This document shows, piece after piece, positions 1-8,092 of a DNA stretch of 13,638 bases. Both the position numbers and the translations under genes were made by a program. The DNA lies in contig DAOUYN010000006.1 in NCBI GenBank assembly GCA_030666075.1, positions 1-13,638 on the forward strand, read 5' to 3'. The DNA comes from Actinomycetes bacterium (lineage in GTDB: Bacteria; Actinomycetota; Aquicultoria; CAJVYJ01; JAUVQD01). The first letter of the stretch is position 1. The number at the start of each line of letters is the position of its first letter. The notes under the pieces are model-generated. The model did no database searches, had not been told where the DNA came from, and saw only the letters and a list, made by a program, of their open reading frames with translations.

Positions 1-2377
1 CGAGTGTGTCTAAGGCAGCGGATGAGTCCGCCGAAGACGCCGGCGTGGGAGTGGCTTCGATCGGGCGGTCGCTAAAAAAGAGGCGGTATCGATCGATGCC
101 GCTTTCACCATCAACAGCTCGACCCCACGTCAATATGACGCTTTCTGCCGCCTCCTCGGCCAGCAGCGGCCCGGGAGCGCTAGGAAGCGATGTATCGGAG
201 GGATTGACGGCTATAAACGTCCCCTTGGCCGCCAGCGGGCCGTAAACAATACCTCGTGAAGGACTATCATAGGTGTGAAGCGAGCGAGGCAACACTAGCC
301 AGCCTCCCCTTTTTGCTTTAAGAAAAACCGCCCCCTGAGGATCACCGGGGACTGTTAGCCGCAGACGGCGCAAGTGAAGTGGCCGGTCAGTGGAGAGCTC
401 GACACCCGCTGACGGCGAAGCGGGGGCGCCGATCGGCCGGCGAGATTCGACCCTCAGCTCGACTGGCAGGGTCGTCGAGATGGGAGTGAGCGCTATTAGG
501 CTGTTTGAAGTCGTAAGGGTCCCGTCATGACCGGGGCGGACACTAAAGACAGCGCGAGTGGGGCGATTGCTCCGAACCGGGCTGCCACCGCTCTCTGCAC
601 CACCGGCATCGACGGCCTTGACCTGATAATAGTAGAGGCCGGGATGCCCATACTCTGTATCTATGAACTCTGTTCCGGTCACGGGGACCCGGTTGATCGG
701 TTCGTTCGCGCTACGGCGATCGCTTCCCCTGTAAATATTATAACCGCCTCTGATCGGAGGCTCGAAATCTCCGCCGGAGTCCGGGGTGGACGGCGGTGCC
801 CAGCTTAATTTGTTTTCATCACTTCCGGAGACGACCGTAAGCTCCCGTGGAGCCCCTGGTGGGTGGTCCGATACTCCCACTGTCGAAAAGCTCCAACGCT
901 GGTCTTTAGCGAGCGAATTGCCGAGCTCATCCCGGACGCCGCCGGCCAGGACCGCTTCGTACCGCGCCCCTAGATCGAGCGCCCCCTCGGGAGAGAAAGC
1001 GACCGTCATGGCTTGGCGATCGTACCGGACTGCCCCGGGTACTTCTTCTCCTTCCATGTCATAAAGCCTGAACGTACCCGGGCCAATACTTGAAGCATCC
1101 AAACCGGACTCCGCGAAATTAACAGTAAGGAGTAGATCGGAATTGACATCAGTGGCGCCGGGACGGGGGAAAACCGAGGCGATCTCAGGCGGTGTCGTGT
1201 CCAGGAACACGATGGCCCGGCTGCCCCGAACGCCGGGAACGGTCTCATTTCCGGCGGTATCGCGCCACTGACCGTAAATGTGTCGACGGCCATCCTTTTG
1301 AGGCAGATCGACCGTAGTGGTGGTCGTGTAAGGGATATAGTCAACAGCCGGAAGTTCTTCCACGCGGACAGCGAAACGCATCCAAACCGCCCCGGCCACC
1401 TCACCCTTGATAGTCGCCCTGGCTTCCGCCACCAAAGAGCTGCCGCCGGTGGGGCCAAAACCAATAATGGCGGGCGGTCGATTATCTATCGTGATAAGAG
1501 TCGCAGCCGGTAATCGACTCGTGGTATGCGTGGCGTCTCCCGCCTGCGCGATGATCAATAATCGTCGCCCATCAGCTATCGGCGGGTCCCACCGACTTCG
1601 CCAAAATCTCTCCTCACCGACTGAGGGTGCAACATCGCTCTTGGTAAAAACAGGCTCCGACGACCAAGTGGAATCATGTGTATCCCAAAAGCGGCCGTCA
1701 TCGCCGATAATAAGTAGATTGACGGCGCCATCGATCCCCGGTCCGGTCGCGACCCCGGTGATCTGAACTGTCCCGGTGGTAAACGTACCTGAGAGCTCAG
1801 TGATGAACGTGTTCGGCCGGGACGGCACTGTCGTCGATGATCGGGTTGGCGCTAAGATCGCTTCTCCCGCCGGGGGGAGATATTGAGAGGCGCGCTCCCA
1901 CTCTGTTGCGGCCAGCTCCAAGCTCCCGCCGGCCGCAAGCGCCCGAACCGACTCGTATTGGAACTGAAACGAGCGGGGCTGGTCGGGACTCGCGCCACTC
2001 AATATTTCAACAGCCGCCGTCGCCTCCCTCATTCGTAACGCCAAGACGCCGGCACGATATCGACCGCCGTCGGACAAGGATTCGACGCTTCGCAATTGGG
2101 CCAGGGCCATCTCGGGCCGCCCTTGCCGCCACCATATATCGGCTAGAACTTCTCGCGCCCGGTCATCCCCGGGCTTTTTCTCTAGGTAACTCCGGAGTTC
2201 ATCGCGGGCCTGAACCAGGCGGCCCTTCTCATACAGGACAGCCCACCGCTCTCGATCAGGCTCTCGATCTCCGCCCTGCGGCCCACGGGCGGATAGTGCC
2301 CACCACGCGGCAGCCAGGACGACCAGAAGTACAGTCGCCGCTATTGCCGGAGCGCGTGCTGGCCGTTTTTCGGTCAT
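1..2377 (-). CDS. Membrane-anchored TPR / Ig-like (Big_5-type) / fibronectin-III surface protein, 5' part only
   Basis: A frame without stops runs from ATG at 2377 to the left edge, giving 792 codons with no terminator, so the C-terminus lies outside the window. Residues 9-28 are one hydrophobic segment (LLVVLAAAWWAL) after a short basic start, which suggests a signal anchor with the rest outside the cell. Residues 43-170 are helical and TPR-like. Residues about 182-395 are beta-rich. Residues 395-500 resemble the SbsA/Big_5 Ig-like fold (start TPPEIASVFPRPGATDV, end WSFSTV). Residues 505-605 are a good fibronectin-III domain (APRELTVVSG, NIYRG, YYYQVKAVDAGGAES), and a second begins near 730 (LTWGRAVDGESGIDRYRLFF). 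An in-frame TGA lies four codons upstream, which fixes the start. No strong ribosome site is visible, and the gene follows the cytochrome by 21 bases, so translational coupling is likely. It has no CXXCH. Function is unknown; a structural or adhesive surface partner of the cytochrome is inference. Confidence 0.85.
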   Translation of the reverse strand, partial: MTEKRPARAPAIAATVLLVVLAAAWWALSARGPQGGDREPDRERWAVLYEKGRLVQARDELRSYLEKKPGDDRAREVLADIWWRQGRPEMALAQLRSVESLSDGGRYRAGVLALRMREATAAVEILSGASPDQPRSFQFQYESVRALAAGGSLELAATEWERASQYLPPAGEAILAPTRSSTTVPSRPNTFITELSGTFTTGTVQITGVATGPGIDGAVNLLIIGDDGRFWDTHDSTWSSEPVFTKSDVAPSVGEERFWRSRWDPPIADGRRLLIIAQAGDATHTTSRLPAATLITIDNRPPAIIGFGPTGGSSLVAEARATIKGEVAGAVWMRFAVRVEELPAVDYIPYTTTTTVDLPQKDGRRHIYGQWRDTAGNETVPGVRGSRAIVFLDTTPPEIASVFPRPGATDVNSDLLLTVNFAESGLDASSIGPGTFRLYDMEGEEVPGAVRYDRQAMTVAFSPEGALDLGARYEAVLAGGVRDELGNSLAKDQRWSFSTVGVSDHPPGAPRELTVVSGSDENKLSWAPPSTPDSGGDFEPPIRGGYNIYRGSDRRSANEPINRVPVTGTEFIDTEYGHPGLYYYQVKAVDAGGAESGGSPVRSNRPTRAVFSVRPGHDGTLTTSNSLIALTPISTTLPVELRVESRRPIGAPASPSAGVELSTDRPLHLRRLRLTVPGDPQGAVFLKAKRGGWLVLPRSLHTYDSPSRGIVYGPLAAKGTFIAVNPSDTSLPSAPGPLLAEEAAESVILTWGRAVDGESGIDRYRLFFSDRPIEATPTPASSADSSAALDTL

Positions 2378-2398
2378 CGAATACCATCAACCTGTGGT

Positions 2399-3874
2399 TT
2401 ACGGAAGGCTATCAGGGATCTGATAGCGATGGAAAGGCTCGACGCTAAAGTAGATATAAGACGGATTTGTCCTCTCGTGACATCTGATGCAGAGCCCATC
2501 TTTTGAGGCCCATTTCAGTTTCTCGTTGCCGCTCCCCATCGGATTGTGGCAACTGGTGCAGCGCAAATAACCACCGCGGCGCGGATCGGGTTTTTCAAAA
2601 CCCAGCGGATGCGAAAAGTAGCGGCGCGGACCGTGGCAGGTCAGACAAAGCGAGATGACCTCTCGTTGAATCAACCCGCTATAATCCGAGCCGTGCGGCT
2701 CATGACAGTTCAGACAGCTGCCGACTCCGCCTTCAGGCTGGTATGGAGAAGCATTGGTGTAAGCGATCGTGTTGTGCCCGATGGGCTCGTAGTTCTTCTG
2801 CTTGTCTCCATGGCATCTGAAGCAGATCTTATTGCCCTTAAGCGGGGCCTTCAACAGCTTGGCGTTCTCGGATCCATGCGGGAAATGACAACCCAGGCAC
2901 AGGCCTTGCCTAAAGGGGGGCATCTGCACCGGCTTTTTCTTCATCTCAGCGATACCTTTGTGGCAACCAAGACAAAGGTCCGGCACAGGTTTATGCAGGA
3001 GCTTGTCGGTCGAGGTCCCGTGGGGGTTGTGGCACTTAGGGCAGAGGCCGAGCTCGAAGGGCTCCATCTTCGACTTCATCGGGAAGAACTTAGCGATCGG
3101 TTGATGGCAGCTGATGCACAGTGTCTTCGGCCGTCTTTTCAGTAACGGCTTGACGTTTGAGGCGTGGCCTCGATGACATGAGGTGCAAGAACCCGCCTCG
3201 AAGGGCGGGTGCAGATTAGGCTCGAGATAATACTTGGCGATCTGTTGATGGCAGGAGAGACAAAGCGGCTTGACCGCCGCCTTCAGCATGAACATTTGAT
3301 CGGAAGCGTGGACCTCATGACAACTGGTGCACTGTTTGTTCATGAACGGCGGCATCTTGATCTTCTTTTGCATGCCTACGTTGTAGAGGTTTGTATGGCA
3401 GGTGTCGGCGCAGAGTTCCCGCAAGGGCCTCTTCAGTTCCGATTTCTCTTTCGGCTTCGGAGCCTCGTCCGACGGCAACTGCTCGTTCTTCAATAAGCGG
3501 CCTTGTTCGTCGATCCGAGTGTCCGTGAAGCCAAGCAACTTCCGGACCGAGCTGATCGTGGTCACGATCTCGTCCCCGTGGCGCGTATGACAGGCGGTAC
3601 ACTGTTTGCGGACAAAGGGATCGTGGACTGCCTTGCGCTTCATCAGTTCTAGCTGTTCGGCGTGGCAAGCCAGGCAGTCGCGGCTTTCGTAGATCTGAAC
3701 GGCGGCCGGGCCGGTTTTTAAAGCAACATAACCGAGACCGCCGATACTTCCGGCCGTGAGAAGAAAGCCGAGAAGCCAAAATAAAAGCACACGACGTCGG
3801 CCCCGAACTTCATCCTCTTGACCTTCCGTGATCGCTTCAATTTCGCGACCTTCTTCATCCTCAATATCCGGCAA
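2399..3874 (-). CDS. Membrane-anchored multihaem c-type cytochrome (doubled-CXXCH family), 15 haem-binding motifs
   Basis: The 491-residue protein has an acidic cytoplasmic N-terminus, one membrane segment at about 29-51, and an outside domain with 14 CXXCH motifs (cysteines at 67, 92, 182, 205, 230, 253, 278, 301, 326, 351, 387, 410, 439, 462) plus one CX3CH (155-160, CADTCH). This implies up to 15 covalent haems. The middle is a tandem repeat: the first motif of each pair falls at 182, 230, 278 and 326, an exact 48-residue period with a PPF..G.C..CH..H pattern. Doubled-CXXCH cytochromes carry electrons across or outside the membrane; the donor and acceptor here are unknown. The start codon is TTG, with an in-frame stop two codons upstream and GAGGG nine bases upstream (3884-3888). 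Its place between rex and a surface protein suggests redox-controlled respiration or extracellular electron transfer, which is inference. No cytochrome c maturation genes are present in the window. Confidence 0.93.
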   Translation of the reverse strand: MPDIEDEEGREIEAITEGQEDEVRGRRRVLLFWLLGFLLTAGSIGGLGYVALKTGPAAVQIYESRDCLACHAEQLELMKRKAVHDPFVRKQCTACHTRHGDEIVTTISSVRKLLGFTDTRIDEQGRLLKNEQLPSDEAPKPKEKSELKRPLRELCADTCHTNLYNVGMQKKIKMPPFMNKQCTSCHEVHASDQMFMLKAAVKPLCLSCHQQIAKYYLEPNLHPPFEAGSCTSCHRGHASNVKPLLKRRPKTLCISCHQPIAKFFPMKSKMEPFELGLCPKCHNPHGTSTDKLLHKPVPDLCLGCHKGIAEMKKKPVQMPPFRQGLCLGCHFPHGSENAKLLKAPLKGNKICFRCHGDKQKNYEPIGHNTIAYTNASPYQPEGGVGSCLNCHEPHGSDYSGLIQREVISLCLTCHGPRRYFSHPLGFEKPDPRRGGYLRCTSCHNPMGSGNEKLKWASKDGLCIRCHERTNPSYIYFSVEPFHRYQIPDSLP

Positions 3875-3909
3875 AGTTTAAGACCCTCGCGCATTGTAGG
3901 TATCCCCTT

Positions 3910-3915
3910 ATTATA
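3910..3915 (-). promoter_or_regulatory. Possible -10 element (TATAAT) upstream of the cytochrome gene
   Basis: A perfect TATAAT on the minus strand lies in the 90-base gap between rex and the cytochrome, 35 bases before the TTG start and upstream of its GAGGG ribosome site. No good -35 exists: the best is TGGTCT with an 18-base spacer. It may be a weak, activator-dependent or secondary promoter, or chance in an AT-rich gap. I see no Rex-type operator (TTGTnnnnnnnnACAA) here. Confidence 0.35.
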
Positions 3916-3964
3916 ACCCGAAAAGCTCTAGGTAGACCAGTTCAGTAAAGGGATCGGTCGGGGT

Positions 3965-4636
3965 CTAATCGCAGCAATCGTCGTAACAGGGCGCGGGGAA
4001 TCCTTCTTCTTTTTGCGCTAGATGAAAACCGATTATCTGGAGTTCGGAAGCGAAATCAACATGGCGAACGCAGATATCGGGGCCTGTCTCAATATTCACC
4101 GGGGCAAAGTTCAAGATGGCATTGAAGCCGGCAGCCACCAACTTCTCGGCCGCCTCCTGTGCTCCGGCGGCCGACGTAGCGATGACGCCTATCCCGCCGG
4201 GCTCTACTTTCTCTATCTTATCAATATGCACGATCTCGACCCCGGCTATCGACTTGCCGACCTTGTCGGGATCGACATCATAGACTCGAGTTATCGTGAA
4301 CCCTTTATCCAAGAAGCCTTGATAATTACAGAGAGCTTGGCCCAACCGCCCCATACCGACAACGGCGACCGGCCGGACCGTGCTTGTCCCCAGCCACTTG
4401 CTGATCTGGTTGATCAGCTCATCGACCTCGTAGCCGACACCGCGAGTCCCAAACTCCCCTAGGTAAGAGAGGTCTTTTCGTAGCTGCGCCGCGTTTCTGC
4501 CGGTCAATTCCGCCAGCTCGAACGAGGAGATAAGGTCGACCCGCCTATCGCGAGCATCCTGAAGGCACCGCAGGTAGATCGGCAACCTAGCGATGGTCGT
4601 CGGCGGTACTTTTGTGTTGCTCATATCTTTAACCAT
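3965..4636 (-). CDS. rex: Redox-sensing transcriptional repressor Rex
   Basis: Rex senses the cytoplasmic NADH/NAD+ ratio. It binds operators when NADH is low and lets go when NADH binds, controlling fermentative and respiratory genes. The 223-residue length is normal for the family. Residues 10-80 form the winged helix, with the family pattern KVPPTTIARLPIYLRCL and RKDLSYLGEFGTRGVGY. A Rossmann fold follows, with GMGRLG at 94-99 and Asp120-Asp122 at the end of the second strand. NFAPV (176-180) and the C-terminal swapped helix (VDFASELQIIGFHL) are present. The start at 4636 has AAAGG ten bases upstream (4647-4651) and an in-frame TGA just before; a second Met at residue 5 has a poorer site. 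The end is unusual: three cysteines at 217, 221 and 222. It is the first gene before the cytochrome and has its own promoter. Confidence 0.97.
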   Translation of the reverse strand: MVKDMSNTKVPPTTIARLPIYLRCLQDARDRRVDLISSFELAELTGRNAAQLRKDLSYLGEFGTRGVGYEVDELINQISKWLGTSTVRPVAVVGMGRLGQALCNYQGFLDKGFTITRVYDVDPDKVGKSIAGVEIVHIDKIEKVEPGGIGVIATSAAGAQEAAEKLVAAGFNAILNFAPVNIETGPDICVRHVDFASELQIIGFHLAQKEEGFPAPCYDDCCD

Positions 4637-4642
4637 AAGTCA

Positions 4643-4659
4643 ATTACCTTTAAGATAAT
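4643..4659. repeat. Imperfect inverted repeat in the rex leader (possible operator)
   Basis: Two eight-base arms (4643-4650 and 4652-4659) around one central base form an ATTAyCTT-type palindrome with one mismatch. It covers the downstream edge of the -10 box and the rex ribosome site, where a bound protein would block expression. It does not match known Rex operators, so the bound factor, if any, is unknown. Confidence 0.4.
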
Positions 4660-4685
4660 CTACGCTATTCGGAGCTAAATATCAA
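4657..4685 (-). promoter_or_regulatory. Sigma-A-type promoter of the rex-cytochrome-surface protein cluster
   Basis: On the minus strand, -35 TTGATA (4680-4685) and -10 TAGATT (4657-4662) are separated by exactly 17 bases. They sit in the 61-base gap between the ligase stop and the rex start, so the start of transcription would fall near 4650, a short distance from the rex ATG. The next two genes follow in the same direction. Confidence 0.65.
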
Positions 4686-4697
4686 TTATCCTTGCGG

Positions 4698-6701
4698 TCA
4701 CTGCTTGGCCGCTTCAGCAACAATCTTCTGATATTCGGCGGCCTTAGCCTGGTTGCCGACTTCCTGGTAAAGCTTCGCCAACATACTTGGGAGGCTCATA
4801 TAGTTTGGTGACAACTCATAGGCCAGCTCGTAATGGGCAATAGCCTCTTGCTTACGGTTCGCCCGCTCTTTGAACTGTCCGGCCAGGTAGTTTCCGGGCA
4901 CAGTGTACGGGCGACGGTCGATCACCTCTTCCAGGACGGAAATGGCTTCATCCAGTTTGCCCTGATTGCCGTAGGCATTGGCCAAAAAGACTTTGTAGTC
5001 GGCCTCAAGGGGCTCGGCCTCGACCGCGATCTTGAATGATTCAATGGACCTGTCTATAGCAAGCTGAAACTGTTCTGTATTCTTAGCGTTTATCGCCTGA
5101 TTGGCCCAATTGAGGTATATCTGTCCGAGACGAGAAGGCACCCGGCCATTTCCTGGATATAGACGGCGGGCCTTGTCCATATATGCGTGGCTCTCAGCCA
5201 CGTTCCTGCCTTGGGCCTTGAGTCCCTGGACAAAATAGATATCTCCAACGTACATGGCTACCGAAAAACCGGCAATGGCCAGCGAGACCAAGAGCAGGGA
5301 CAGGGATGCTGCCATCTTGGCCCCCGGATTCCAGCGGGCTGCGTCGGCGCGCTTGTATTCGGGTGTCAGCCTCGATGTGTAGCCGGAGAGCGCCCCCATC
5401 AACAGCCAAAAGGTCGAAGTCGCGCCGACTATGCTGATTCCGAACATCATCGTCGCCAAATACCCCAGCGCTCCCGCCGCGCCGCCGATGATATAGAGAC
5501 GGGATGACTCATCCGGGGCCCGCGGCCGGACTTGGACCATGCGCCAGATCCAGGCAAAGAAAAATCCAAACATCAGGACAGCCGCGAGCGGTCCGCCGCC
5601 GGCGGCCAGCTGGATGAAGTAGTTGTGGGCGTTATCGGAGACCGTGCCGCCCTGAACGGCCGCCACGTACTTCTTGGTCTCATGTTTCTCGCTGGCCAGA
5701 CGATAAGTGTCTAGCCCCTGGCCGAAAAGCGGCCGCTCCTTCACCATGAACCAGCCGGCCTTCCATATCTCAAAACGTCGCAGGGCCGTCCCTGAATTCA
5801 ACTGAAACGCCCCCTGAAACTTCTTAGTCACACTCAGGCTCGGCACGCTCGCGGAATAAATGGTGACCGCGACGAGCACAACGGCAAAAGCCGCTCCAAC
5901 GACCGCCAGCTCGCGCCGATGCTCTTTGAGAGCGCGCCCCACGAGGATGAGGGTAGCCACGATCCCGACTATCGCCCCTATCCAGCCGCTTCTAGTCAGG
6001 GCGGTGATCAGGCCGACCGCGATTATAAAAAAGCCGCCCCCGTGCAGCCAGCGCCGATTGGTATCGTCGAAGAACATCACCAGGGCGCAGGGTAAGGCCA
6101 GTACCAGGTAGCCGGCCAAGAGATCGGGGTTGCCGAACGTCGAGAAACTGCGCCGCTGCTCGAACGGAACATCGCCCCAGTTGATCGGGTCGAGGCCGAT
6201 GAACTGCAAGATCCCATAGAAAGAGACGATCGCCCCCGTGAAGGTGATCACTTCCAACAGGGTGCGCACCTGGCCGCGTTTGCGGAAGGTCTGCAGCGCT
6301 ATAAAATAAACACTGATATATGAGACGAACGTGAGAAACCCCTCATAGCGTTTGTACTTGCCGTGTAAAGCGGTGGGGATGTGTATAGACGTCAGGACCG
6401 ACATCACTCCAACAATGAGGAAGAGGACGAGTAGACCCTCGCGCCAGCTCCACATTATCTGCTTGGGACTGGTCAACATCCGCGATATCCAGATGATGAC
6501 CAGCGCCAGGATAATGACCTTGAATACCGCCATCTTGATAATGTCGAATTGATCGAAGGAAACCCTCGATATGACTAACGGCACCAAGACCAGGATGGCA
6601 AAGATGAGCCAGACCAACCAGTCGTCTTGGGGCAGGTACTTCTCAACCGGTTTAGCCGGCTTCGAGGAGATATTCTTCTTTGATTGCTTCTTTTTTCCCA
6701 T
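4698..6701 (-). CDS. O-antigen ligase / Wzy-type polymerase family membrane protein with C-terminal TPR domain
   Basis: The 667-residue polytopic protein has a lysine-rich N-terminus, about a dozen hydrophobic segments to residue 486, and then a soluble tail. Wzy_C/WaaL hallmarks are visible: FSTFGNPDLLAGYL (186-199), TRSGW (236-240), and the long loop with RRFEIWKAGW (308-317), PLFGQG (324-329) and DNAHN (356-360, with His359 the likely functional histidine). Residues about 540-660 are TPR repeats (AIDRSIESFKIAVEAEP, LDEAISVLEEVIDRRP, QEAIAHYELAYELSP). Family members join or polymerise lipid-linked glycans at the outer face of the cytoplasmic membrane. The TPR tail is common in Gram-positive members and probably binds a partner. 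The ATG lies one base after the sugar transferase stop, so the two are co-transcribed and probably coupled. Whether it acts as polymerase, ligase or protein glycosyltransferase cannot be told from sequence. Confidence 0.9.
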   Translation of the reverse strand: MGKKKQSKKNISSKPAKPVEKYLPQDDWLVWLIFAILVLVPLVISRVSFDQFDIIKMAVFKVIILALVIIWISRMLTSPKQIMWSWREGLLVLFLIVGVMSVLTSIHIPTALHGKYKRYEGFLTFVSYISVYFIALQTFRKRGQVRTLLEVITFTGAIVSFYGILQFIGLDPINWGDVPFEQRRSFSTFGNPDLLAGYLVLALPCALVMFFDDTNRRWLHGGGFFIIAVGLITALTRSGWIGAIVGIVATLILVGRALKEHRRELAVVGAAFAVVLVAVTIYSASVPSLSVTKKFQGAFQLNSGTALRRFEIWKAGWFMVKERPLFGQGLDTYRLASEKHETKKYVAAVQGGTVSDNAHNYFIQLAAGGGPLAAVLMFGFFFAWIWRMVQVRPRAPDESSRLYIIGGAAGALGYLATMMFGISIVGATSTFWLLMGALSGYTSRLTPEYKRADAARWNPGAKMAASLSLLLVSLAIAGFSVAMYVGDIYFVQGLKAQGRNVAESHAYMDKARRLYPGNGRVPSRLGQIYLNWANQAINAKNTEQFQLAIDRSIESFKIAVEAEPLEADYKVFLANAYGNQGKLDEAISVLEEVIDRRPYTVPGNYLAGQFKERANRKQEAIAHYELAYELSPNYMSLPSMLAKLYQEVGNQAKAAEYQKIVAEAAKQ

Positions 6702-6702
6702 A

Positions 6703-8064
6703 CTACTGCGACCCGCTGGCCGTCAACACGACCTTGATTGTACTAAATATAATTTTTAAATCCAGGAAGAATGACTGATGATAGATATATATTAAATCAT
6801 ATTTGAGTTTATTCTCAGGAGTCGTCGCGTATGAGCCGCTCACCTGAGCCAACCCCGTGAGTCCCGGCTTGACCCGAAACCGCTCGGAATAACCGGGGAT
6901 CTGTGATGAGAACTGCTCGATGAAGAACGCGCGCTCCGGGCGGGGTCCGACGAAGCTCATGGACCCACCCAGGACATTGAACAGCTGCGGCAGCTCATCG
7001 ACCCGATAGCGCCGCATGAGCCGACCCAGAGACGTGATCCGCTTGTCGCCGGTCGTGGCCAGGACGGGCCCGGTCTTCGCCTCGGCGTCGTCGATCATCG
7101 TCCTGAACTTATGGATCCTAAATGGTTTGCGGTTCCGACCGACCCGCTCCTGTGAAAAGAAGACCGGGCCCGGGGATGTCACTTTGATCAGGAAGCCGAA
7201 TAAGACCATAAGAGGCAAAGCGAGAACCAGAAGAACCAGGGCCGCAATCTTGTCGATGACCGTCTTCAACGACGAAACCCAGCTCGGCGTCGGATCTTTG
7301 GTCACTTCGATCAGTGGAATATCGCTGAGCAGCGTGTAATCGACCCTCCCAATGAGTATCTCGTAGAGATCGGGGACTATCTCGACTTTGACGTCGGTCT
7401 CAGCCGAGCGGGCCATATCCTCCAACAGTTCGCGTTGGCGAATGGGCGTGGTGACGATCATGCGGTCGATGCGCCGATCGCTCACAAGCGGGACGATATC
7501 GGTCAAAACACCGATCACTTCGACATCGTGTATCTTGCGCCCCACTTGATCGATCTGCCGTCCGATGGCGCCGACCACATGATAGCCCCACTCACGGCGG
7601 CTTTTCAGCTCGGCAATGACTTGTTTTGCCAGATCGCCGGTGCCGACTACGAGAATGCGCTGCTCCGGCCAGTTGATGCGGAAAACAGACGTCCCGATAA
7701 CTCGCCACGCGGTCAGAGCCACGACCATCAGCAACCAAGCTATTAGGAATACGAGCCTGGGAAAAGAGAAAAAGCGGACAAAAAATGTCAGGCTGGCCGT
7801 GAAGATCGCCCCTAGGGTGACGGCCTTGAGAATGGACGTCAGGATGCTGCCAAAACCCTCATTCCGCTCCGGCTTATAGAGATCATAGATATAAAGGAAG
7901 ACTATCTGAATAAGCGTGATGAAGACGGCCAGGTTCGTATAGGCGCGAAAGTTGAAAGCGGGCAGCGCACCGCCGAAGCGCATGAGAAACGCCAGCACCA
8001 TGCTGACGTTAATGAAGAAAATATCTATTAGAACTGAAGCTAGCCGCCAGGCCCGTTTTGACAA
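6703..8064 (-). CDS. Polyprenyl-phosphate sugar phosphotransferase (WbaP/WcaJ/CpsE-type initiating transferase)
   Basis: This enzyme moves a sugar-1-phosphate from a nucleotide sugar to undecaprenyl phosphate, the first step of exopolysaccharide, capsule or O-antigen assembly. The 453-residue length is normal. About four membrane helices fill residues 10-120. A Rossmann-like CoA-binding_3 domain follows (VVGTGDLAKQVIAEL, 139-153). A hydrophobic re-entrant helix (267-294) then leads into the catalytic Bac_transf domain, with VGRNRKPFRIHKFRTM (308-323), DELPQLFNVLGGSMSFVGPRPE (split here at 356-377) and KPGLTGLAQVSG (399-410). The sugar specificity (glucose, galactose or N-acetyl sugar) is not readable. 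The start codon is TTG, fixed by an in-frame TAG five codons upstream and by AGGGGG (8073-8078) eight bases before. It is the first gene of a two-gene unit with the ligase-like protein. Confidence 0.94.
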   Translation of the reverse strand: MSKRAWRLASVLIDIFFINVSMVLAFLMRFGGALPAFNFRAYTNLAVFITLIQIVFLYIYDLYKPERNEGFGSILTSILKAVTLGAIFTASLTFFVRFFSFPRLVFLIAWLLMVVALTAWRVIGTSVFRINWPEQRILVVGTGDLAKQVIAELKSRREWGYHVVGAIGRQIDQVGRKIHDVEVIGVLTDIVPLVSDRRIDRMIVTTPIRQRELLEDMARSAETDVKVEIVPDLYEILIGRVDYTLLSDIPLIEVTKDPTPSWVSSLKTVIDKIAALVLLVLALPLMVLFGFLIKVTSPGPVFFSQERVGRNRKPFRIHKFRTMIDDAEAKTGPVLATTGDKRITSLGRLMRRYRVDELPQLFNVLGGSMSFVGPRPERAFFIEQFSSQIPGYSERFRVKPGLTGLAQVSGSYATTPENKLKYDLIYIYHQSFFLDLKIIFSTIKVVLTASGSQ

Positions 8065-8092
8065 AGGCAGATCCCCCTAATGCCTGCCTGTG

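Noticed and set aside
1006..1464. Minus-strand 152-residue frame inside the left-hand gene
   Set aside because: It is out of frame with the 792-codon frame on the same strand, which has recognisable Ig-like and FnIII domains; this one has no family pattern.
1837..3145. Long plus-strand frames of 203 and 199 residues opposite the surface protein and cytochrome
   Set aside because: They lie opposite well-supported genes with domain or haem motifs, have arginine- and proline-rich or otherwise unpatterned sequence, and appear as shadows of GC-rich coding.
3875..3964. Rex operator in front of the cytochrome
   Set aside because: No TTGT/ACAA or TGTGAA/TTCACA inverted pair is present in this gap.
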